Below are positions 56,524-64,000 of a stretch of 64,000 nt of DNA, in pieces. The position numbers and the translations under genes are program-made. A model generated the notes under the pieces. The model saw only the letters and a program-made list of their open reading frames with translations. It was not told the origin of the DNA and did not search any database. The DNA lies in NCBI GenBank assembly GCA_015501075.1, contig JADNYJ010000123.1, forward strand, positions 58,885 to 122,884, given 5' to 3'. Source of the DNA: Gymnopilus junonius. Its lineage: Eukaryota; Basidiomycota; Agaricomycetes; Agaricales; Galerinaceae. Position 1 is the first letter of the stretch. Each line of letters opens with the position of its first letter.

Positions 56524-57274
56524 CTAGTTGTATTCCTCTCTTTCTTTTGGTAGCCTTCATGTAAATTTCTCGCCATTCCAGAAGTCTGCATATCAATTCT
56601 TTTGCTTGTTGCCAAATTCAAATTGAATGCAAAAAAGTTGAAGGGCACCCTGAGACCCAGAAGATGCTTCGGGGACCAAGAAACATTCCGTGGTGATTTC
56701 GTGAATAGCCTGAGATGGTCAATAACTTAGGATGCCTCTACGTCTCTTTTTCCTCATAAAAAGTCAGATGGATGGAAAGAGTTCTTTGTCAACCTTATGC
56801 CATTATGTACCCAAAGTCTGAAGGGGCATTGTAATGGCAAGCGACCTGTGCAGTCATTGTTGCTAAAGACCATGTTAAAGCATTATTGCAATCTTAGTTG
56901 ATGTCGAACGGACTTTGACTACCCAGATGACTTGCTTTCTAGCCTTGATCTTTTTAAGTAAAAGTGTTCAAGGGGTAAGCAATTACTTTAATCTCTCTTT
57001 TATTGACCTTTTCAGCTTTGAATTGCTCAGTATACACTATGAAATCCAGTGCATATAGCGCTATGGGACCGCCTTAATTTGGCAACTGCTCAAACTTGGC
57101 AATCTGTTGATCCGTGGTTGTCTCCAAAACTGAGCTGTTCGTGAACTCCTCACGAACCAATGTTCTTTATGGATATAAAGAAAGTGTGCTATTTTTGGCT
57201 GATCCTCAGTGTTGCGTATTATAGGCAGTGTATAAAGATCGAACTTCTGATATGCCAAACTGGTCACTGTGAAT
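56524..57274. other. No gene seen
   Basis: Downstream of the dioxygenase gene. Frames are short and stop-rich on both strands. Confidence 0.5.
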
Positions 57275-57770
57275 ATGCCCTCCCCACATCAACAATCTAA
57301 CCAAGAAAAGAGACACGTAGCACGGCGTCAATATTATGCCGAGTAAGTTGTTAGCTTCAGCTATGGCTCATTTGTACAGAAATAACATAATCCTCTTAGA
57401 AATCTCAAAGAGGAAAGGCGGAAAGCATGTGAGCATGCCAAGAAGTAAGTTTCCATTGCTTTTTCCACAACGTATAATGACTGAGAATGGTGCCCATACA
57501 GGCGACTAGAAGAAGAAACTCCAGAAGATTGTCAGCGCCAAAAGGACAAACACCGTGAAGCTCAAGCATGATATAGAGCTGCCAATCGAACTCAGCTCTG
57601 TTTGAAGTCTTGGCAGGACAGGTGAGCTGCGGTTATTCAATTCACAGATTCTAGCCTGATACAAATGTCTGGTTTGGCATAGGAAAAATGCGAAGTGGCA
57701 TAAGGCCCAGGAAAATGATGAGCGTGAGTTGGTGCTCACACTTCAGGTGGACGAACCAGTGGTGTGATGG
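57275..57770 (+). pseudogene. Small Arg/Lys-rich coiled protein, multi-exon
   Basis: ATG at 57275 (MPSPHQQSNQEKRHVARRQY). Exons separated by 45-75-bp introns continue NLKEERRKACEHAKK, RLEEETPEDCQRQKDKHREA, a TGA near 57569, YRAANRTQLCLKSWQD, and KNAKWHKAQENDERELVL. The composition (Arg, Lys, Glu, Gln) suggests a helical, possibly nucleic-acid-binding protein. I know similar short Arg-rich proteins from Agaricomycete genomes but cannot name the family. The TGA falls between QA and YR, where Arg would be expected from the repeating pattern. Confidence 0.45.
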
Positions 57771-58411
57771 AAAATACTTCTGGTAGACTGCAGTTTTTTT
57801 GGATAATGTCACTGCCCTGCATTTTTGAGTTTCTTTCACATATTTTCTTGACTCTGACTCTGCGTCACTCTCATGAGTCTGGCCAAACTGGGTTGAAACA
57901 AAGGGAATATATTGAAAAATGATCGGTGACAATCAAACTCTAAATAGTGGAAGGGTTCCTGGCAACAAAGATCAAATGGTATGACATAATTTGCCAGCGG
58001 GCAAACAGCCTGCTGGCAAGCGATCTGCCAATGTACAGGATGGGGCAAGAAGGCGTAATCACCCCACTAAATGGGGTACAATGAAACAGAGTTGAGAAAA
58101 AAAAATATGTACAAGAAGGCAAATACGGCGGATGACAAGATACGAAGGGAAGATATTGACAGGGAAAAGGGCAGGAGGTGAAGCAAGAGACGTGCCATTT
58201 CACAGAAAGAGAGCAAAGGGTATGGTCACCCACATAATGGGGTGCAATGAAATGGAGTAGAGAAAACAATTATATACAAGAAGAAAGGACGGGGAGCAAG
58301 GAGCAAGGGAGAGACATGAACAACGGAGCAAGGAACAAGGGAGACATATGAACAATGGATTTTCGAGGCAAAGGCAATCTGAGCAGTTGGCAACGGTGGA
58401 CGCATCGAAGA
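57771..58411. repeat. Non-coding stretch with duplicated segments and a strong hairpin
   Basis: A hairpin of TTGCCAGCGGGC and GCCTGCTGGCAA with a five-base loop (57990-58019). Two copies of a segment starting TCACCCCACTAAATGGGGT (58059 onward) and TCACCCACATAATGGGGT (58225 onward), each followed by ACAATGAAA-like sequence. Two copies of a GAGCAAGGA...GGGAGACAT unit (58294-58357). No gene. Confidence 0.6.
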
Positions 58412-60260
58412 CTAATGCGTCAGCCACTGCTTTGCATGCTTGGCAAAATTTCTGGGCTCATCGCATGACTGCAGACCTCGTCGAAAGTTCTGGGTCCCTA
58501 AATTGGTGAGGCAGTCATATTCGTCCTCGGAGGTGTCTTGGTGGCAGGGCTTGAAGTGGCGTAAACAGCTCTGGTCGATCCACTGGATCCGGGGGAAGGA
58601 GGGCATTGAAGGTTCAAGAGGGCAAGGGAAAAATAGCCGGGTGGATCTATACGCGAGGATAGGAAGGGAGGTGGGAGGGTCCCTCCTCCGGTGAATCATA
58701 AACCCATACAACATGACGGCGTCTGCTTGGAGGCATCTTCTGAAGACCTTCGTCGTCCTCTACATCAGGCGATTTGCATTTATGGGTTAGAGTCGGGAGA
58801 AGGCGTCGAGTCCCTGGCCATCTCGTAACCATCCGAATCGGGATCCGAAGGTTCCTTATCAGCAGTCGCCGTGGCCTGTGCCAGGGATGAGAGAGCAGAG
58901 AGCAAGAAAACGGGTCGGGTCTGAACACCGGTACTGGCATAGGCGCGCGGCTCAGGCGCCGGCTCCAATATTTGCGCATCGGTATCTGCATTGGCGACTG
59001 GAGGGAGGTGGGTTGGACTGCCTCTTGATGAGCCTCTACCTTCTCATCAGCATCTCCTTCATCCTCGCTATCCTCGACCAGAATACGTTCCCCGGTAAAG
59101 GGGTGAGTTCGATACTGTCGCATAGAGGGAAACACCAGGAGGGCAAAACCATGACTCGGAATGAAGCCAGGCCTTGCGACGTGACGGAAGAAATCAGGGC
59201 GTTCAGCAGCGGAAGTTCGGGGAGATGGGGTATCATTAATCGTTATGGGGTTACCCTGCTGGCCAGGGGTAGGCAGTGGTGTCTCGGGGACTACACTTGG
59301 CGTGGGGCTTATTGGTAGGGGAGTCCTTGGAGGAAAGAGGACCCGAGGCGTCTGCTGCCTGAACAGAATGGTGCGAGACGGAGTGGGCTGAGCAGTCAGC
59401 ATTCGTGGAGTGCTGTTGTTGCCGCATGTGGGTGAAAGCACGTTGGAACTCTGCTGAGTTGCCTGCTTTGCGCACTGGTGCTAGGTCCGGCAAAGCGGAC
59501 TTCACGATTGACCAGGGCATCACGAAAAGCCTGCACAGCGGGTCCCAACCAATGACTCTCATGTAGGAAGCACCGGAAATGCCACTGGTAATGGCTTGAC
59601 AAGAAGACCTGAAATATAGTTTGTGTGAGCAAAAACAGCCAGTAGCCATCATGGAAATACTTACCAAGTACCATATACACCAAGTCCACTGCCGACTGTC
59701 ACGACCCAAAATGCGCGCTGCGAAAGGCTGTAGAAAGAGCGGTTGAACCTATTGGGGTCGGGGACAATGGTGGTGCTGACATTCGGATTTGTGGGTGCCG
59801 CCGTTGTGACCTGGGTGGCTGGGGCAGCTGGGGCTGGAGGCAGGGCGACGTGGGGGTGGAGCTCGACGTCACCAGTGCAGGAGGGACAGATGAAGCACCA
59901 GCAGGCTGAGCGCCGGCAGGCTGAGTGGCGTTGGCAGGCAGGCCCGCCCCAGTGGTGTTCATTGAGGATCCGTTACCTAAACGCAATGGTGGTCAGGCTG
60001 TACGGTCAGGCTGGAGGGGGATGAGATAGCTCACGTTGACCTTGAGTTGGAGTGTGAGAAGGCATATCTGTTCGAATGGGATTTTTGCAAGAGGGGGTGA
60101 GATCTTTGGGATGGATGTTCAAATTTTCGCATTCAAATACCCCATAAAATGACAGGGACACGCCCAGCCAAGGAAGGGAGTGGTGTTTGTAGCTGAGACC
60201 GAAAAAATCGGTTGCAGGAGCCATAATTGTTTGGTTGATCAGGGTAGGTTCTTGAAGCAA
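58412..60260 (-). CDS. Hypothetical multi-exon protein, Pro/Ser-rich
   Basis: Minus strand. A probable first exon near 60220 reads MAPATDFFGLSYKHHSLPWL and ends in a GTGAGC donor (about 60030). Then come a Pro/Ser/Ala-rich region (59700-59980), an exon ARILGRDSRQWTWCIWYL, a 56-bp intron (59609-59664), and VFLSSHYQWHFRCFLHESHW. A Pro-rich and acidic region follows (RILVEDSEDEGDADEKVEAH), and a basic end (PPSRRRHVVWVYDSPEEGP) near 58700. No known domain is visible. It lies next to the KDZ/TET pair and may be cargo of the same transposon, but there is no direct evidence. Confidence 0.45.
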
Positions 60261-60504
60261 GCCGCTTGAACTTGGCGAACCAGTCGGTCGAATTGGAGAT
60301 CACCATCGGGGAGTATTTTAGGAATAAATTGGTGAGTCGCGAAGAGGATTGGAAGGGGATTGGCTCCGTTAAAAGATTGATTTCTTCAGCTAGAAAGACG
60401 CGAAACTGACCCTGCTAGCAAACGAACCGTTCTGTGGATGAACCTCGTGAACCAGGGAAAGTCCTGATGGGGGAACAGGTCGGTTCCAACCCTCTCATAA
60501 ACAA
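60261..60504. other. Divergent intergenic region
   Basis: Short region between two outward-facing genes (minus to the left, plus to the right). No clear motif. Confidence 0.3.
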
Positions 60505-63500
60505 GTGTGGGCACCCTTCTTGAACCAGTGCTTCAACGCGTATATGCGCCTTCATACCAATTTTCTTCTTTGGGGGTCGTACACGACTTGGCAGCCGTCT
60601 GCCTCAGTTTTAGCCAAGTTCATTGTTCAGTCTTCTTCAAAGGGCATTTGTGCCAATCCTCAACGTTCTAGAGGTCAATATATGCTGAGTAAGTCCGCGC
60701 TTTATGTGATACTTGAGCTTCACTTACGGTCCGCGTCAGACATCTTCGCAGCTCACTACCTTCCTCATAGAAGCTACAACGAGCAATTTGAAGCTGCATC
60801 CTTTCTAGAAGTCAATATATGCCAAGTAAGTTCATGCTTTATTTGATACTTGAGCTTCACTTACCGTCTGCATTAGAAATCTTTGCACCTCATTGCCTTC
60901 CTCATAGAAGCTACAAAGAGCAATTTGAAGCTGCATCCGCTCCCGTACACATTTCCATTATCCGATACACCAGAAATTCAAAGCTTTGTCCAGAGGGTAA
61001 GTGGTCGTCATGTTCGTTCAGTCAAGACGTGACTCACATTTTTGTTGTAGCCGGTAGAACCCAATGGTAAACCCAGGAGCATTCCAAGGGAAACGAAAGG
61101 AGTTTCTCATCAGGGAAAAAATAGCCTATGAAGCAGCAGTTGAGGGGAATTATACATCTGATGCCATCACCGTTATTCAGCGGCGGTACTTCAAGAGATT
61201 CCCAGTTGAACTCCCTCAAGACCAGGAACCAACGCAGGAGGCATTAGATGCGGTGAACGATGATGAAGCAGACCCAGAGCCAGAGCCTCCAAAGGAAGAA
61301 GAGCTTACACCAGAGGAGTACGCACTGCAGATCAAGAAATTAGAAGAACGCAGGAAGTTGATCACCTATCATAGAGCTGTAAGTGGTGTACGTTTGTTTA
61401 TATCAGAAGGCAATAAACTGATGATCACTTCTAGCAAATCAAATGTTGGTTAGTTTATCAATACATGAAAGATCACCCCTCCGATGATCCCTCCAAAGAG
61501 GGATCCTATCGTGTTCTTCTACAAAAGCTCACCGGCGTTAAGGACAACCGGCCATGCCTCAAAACTGCCAGCAATGTTTGGAGAGTACATCAATGCAATG
61601 CAATTGAAGCGGAGGCAAAACGGCGGCTAGAGTTGGCCAAGGAAAGCAAGAAGAAGTTGGCGTCAATTCGTCAGACAGTGGTAACAGAGATGTATGCAGC
61701 TTTGGGACCTCAGGAAAAGGAGAGATTTGAGAAGTTGGCAATCAAGCAGCATGAAGAAGCTGTTGCACAGTGGGAATCATCCATCAAAGGCCCACCTTCA
61801 ATGCTTCCCACCGATCGCCAATGGTATGCTCACTATTTTCATCTCATTTGTATTGTCATTAACTTCACAATCTGCTCCTAGATGCATCTTAGGGTTGGCT
61901 CAGTTTGTTCAGCCTATTCTCGACAGAATCTGTGAGGCTACTGGGTGGACGTGTTCGTTTATTGCTGGGGGTCTGGAACCTGCGCACGCAGGAAGGCTCA
62001 CTGTCATCAGGTATGTTCATGGTGATTCCTTTTGATGATTTGCTAACAAGCCAACAGTGCTCACTTGGGGACCACTTCTGGAGACATTAAGATGAATTTC
62101 ACTCGATCAGAGTGGCAGAAGTGGAAGGAGTCTATTATTCCTGCATATGGCAGTTTTTTGTGGAAGTGCTATAGTAAGTCCCCTAAACCCCTCCAGCTGC
62201 GATGTATTGCTTACTCCAAACCCAATAGCCATGGAAGAGTGTCGAGCTCATGCCATTTCCCCAGATGAAAACTTCAAGGCAATGGATGAGGTTGAGCTGG
62301 AGAAAGGAGGAGCTACATTCCACATGGTTCCTGACATTGATGGATCAGAACCTGCCCTTGGTGCCGACATGGCTCAGTGATCGCTGTCACCTGCTACAAC
62401 TGCCATCTCTGCTCCACCTTCGGAATCTCCTGCCATGGGCCCTGATCCTACTCCAACCTCTTTGCATGCAAATCCCACCGCAACCTCCTCGAACTCCGCT
62501 CCAGGAATTTACACTTCGACGCGTGCTGGCACCCCATCTCCAGCCATTTCCACTCATACTCCCTCAACCACTGCACACTGAATTCAAATACATCAAAAAA
62601 CTCCCCCCAGCCGATTGCTACCGAGTTGGCGCCAGCATTTGCAAATAGTTCAACAGATCCCAACACTTCAGCTTTGGCAATGCCTATATTGCCATCTGGA
62701 CCCCCAATACCAGCTTCAAACTCCATGCAGCTTTCCAATCTACTTTCTCCTCGTCCGCCTAGTCAACCAAACACGCCTCCTTTGTCCCCTCACTGTTCCA
62801 GTCCTCCACCGCCCTCCAACAATGCAGCGCTTCTAGCTGCTGGCCCAAGGGCTCCTTCTCCCCATCTGCCTAGTCGACCAAACATGCCTCCTTTGTCCCC
62901 TTGCCGTTCCAGTCCCCTGCCACCCTCCAGTAAAGCAGTGCTTCTAGCTGCTGGTGCAGGTGCTCCTTCTCCAGCTCTCTACATGCCCAATGCACCACCC
63001 GCACACTCTTTGTCACTCGCAATGCCCACGTCGATTACACCCTCTTCCTCCACCTCAAATTCTTTGCTCACCTTACCGCCTATTGCCCTATCAACTGCCC
63101 TGACTTTATCATCCAATTCCTCATCATCCCCGTCCTCATGCCCACCCGTGTCATCTACCTCACCAATGCCGCCGCTTACATCATCATCAAAGACAACTCA
63201 GCCTGTCAAAGACAAATCGGAATCTGCGCCCCTTGAACAGAACACCACCAAGTGTCGCACTCGCACCCAATCGTCGAAGTCCAAACCAGATTCTATGGCT
63301 TCCCAGCCTCCTGTCACGGAAAACCCTCCCTCCTCGAGTCGAACTATCCCTACAAAATGACGACATGGTGCTGGAGACCCCGAAGTAGGCAGAAGTACAA
63401 CTTCTGAGCTGAAGTCGAAGCGTCGCAATGGTGGAGAGGCCGATGCAGACCCGTCCCATCCTCCCAACTGGTTTGTGAATGTCTGCAAGATGTTCGCATC

Positions 63501-63779
63501 GGAGGAACTCGGGGAGCAGTGGACATCATTGGTGGATGTGTGGAAGGCTTTCGAACAGCGCGAGTGTTTTAGAGAGGCACAGAAGCTGGGTAAGAAGCAC
63601 AGACCCATCGCCATAGATGACTGGATTGCTCGTGGCCAATCTGTGACGTGGCGCCCTGACATTCACATCAAGGAGTTCGAGCACAATTTCAAGGCCTGGT
63701 GGGCTTCCTTGCAGCCTGAATGGCGAACAGTGAAAGGTAGCATCAAAAAGACACAGTGGATGGGAATTGGGAGACATTA
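60505..63779 (+). pseudogene. Large hypothetical protein, multi-exon, with three premature TGAs
   Basis: Exons: MRLHTNFLLWGSYTTWQPS; two similar exons FAAHYLPHRSYNEQFEAAS and FAPHCLPHRSYKEQFEAAS (tandem duplication); GAFQGKRKEFLIREKIAYEA...IQRRYFKRFPVELPQD; QIKCWLVYQYMKDHPSDDPS; LQKLTGVKDNRP; ALGPQEKERFEKLAIKQHEE (HMG-box-like helix, a guess); FVQPILDRICEATGWTCSF; HLGTTSGDIKMNF. A Ser/Pro-rich region (62380-63300) precedes a C-terminal domain with WTSLVDVWKAFEQRE and FKAWWASLQPEWR. In-frame TGA at 62378, 62579 and 63358 interrupt otherwise continuous exons. The family is common in Agaricomycetes as an unnamed protein near KDZ/TET-type genes; that association is from memory. Function unknown. 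Confidence 0.6.
60667..60938 (+). repeat. Tandem duplication of one exon with its introns (137-bp period)
   Basis: 60667-60803 and 60804-60938 are direct repeats. Each holds a GTAAGT donor, an intron of about 50-65 bp and an exon coding LPHRSYnEQFEAAS. The copies differ at about one base in ten. It is a small tandem duplication that added an exon to the gene. Confidence 0.75.
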
Positions 63780-64000
63780 AGGAGGTCAGGTAAGAATGGG
63801 ATACCCCTCCATATCATTTATTTTGTATTCTGCTTTTCATTTCATTTTTTTCAGGGTTATCATTATAATATATGGTATTACTACTTCCCGATGTTCTAAT
63901 GCAGGTATCTGTACCTATCTGGTGCGCCGAGGGTGTGTGGGGTTCAGTTCAACATGGCGCATGTGACTTGATAAAAATCAACTTTGTCAAATGCTAGTGC
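63780..64000. other. No gene seen
   Basis: Downstream of the last gene's TAA (63777-63779). AT-rich and then mixed sequence to the window edge. Confidence 0.4.

Overview
The window looks like a repeat-dense, gene-poor stretch of a basidiomycete (Agaricomycetes-type) fungal genome. The evidence is: several Ty3/gypsy chromoviruses with C-terminal chromodomains; a KDZ-family transposase next to a divergently transcribed TET/JBP-type dioxygenase; a HET-domain gene; a basidiomycete P-loop NTPase of the Crinkler/RHS-like type; and many short (about 45-70 bp) GT-AG introns. I found no rRNA, convincing tRNA, CRISPR or bacterial-style operon. The species cannot be named from the sequence.

Layout. 1-4971 is a minus-strand Ty3 relic (W) carrying a 298-bp MITE with TA duplication and about 2.7 kb of foreign sequence. 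4972-6606 is the 5' end (LTR and gag) of a second Ty3 copy (X). 6607-7938 and 28023-29350 are two nearly identical 1.33-kb repeats (R) in opposite orientation. Between them lie most of a third Ty3 element (Z, 7939-19638), a fourth complete Ty3 element (E3, 12744-18473) nested in Z, a degraded multi-exon gene, an LTR-like segment, a Tc1/mariner element (25167-26764) and a cystathionine gamma-lyase-like pseudogene. 29351-30851 is the missing 5' end of Z on the minus strand. 31035-34543 is a complete hAT element with its 8-bp duplication. 36010-37980 is another Ty3 relic. 38-45 kb holds a Crinkler/RHS-like NTPase pseudogene between two copies of the 5' end of a HET-domain gene. 44735-49030 is the LTR, leader and gag of a further retroelement (E4). 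50.2-56.5 kb is a KDZ transposase/TET-JBP pair, followed by three more hypothetical genes to 63.8 kb.

Four things stand out. (1) Z was cut in two by an inversion of about 21 kb between the R repeats. Its LTRs (19176-19638 and 30389-30851) differ at only 3 of 463 positions and are still flanked by the same 5-bp target duplication (GCCAC), now in opposite orientation. (2) The leader of E4 carries about ten hairpin units (45195-45930) in which the two arms change together, so pairing is conserved while sequence is not. (3) All 9 differences between the E3 LTRs and all 3 between the Z LTRs fall at CpG sites, and almost every in-frame stop in the retroelements is TGA, often at conserved Arg positions: a strong CpG-deamination signature. 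(4) The window also carries a TET/JBP-type oxidase gene, an enzyme family that acts on 5-methylcytosine.

Most coding regions are broken. The best-preserved ones (KDZ, TET/JBP, the 60-64 kb gene) carry only one to three premature TGA codons between otherwise sound exons.
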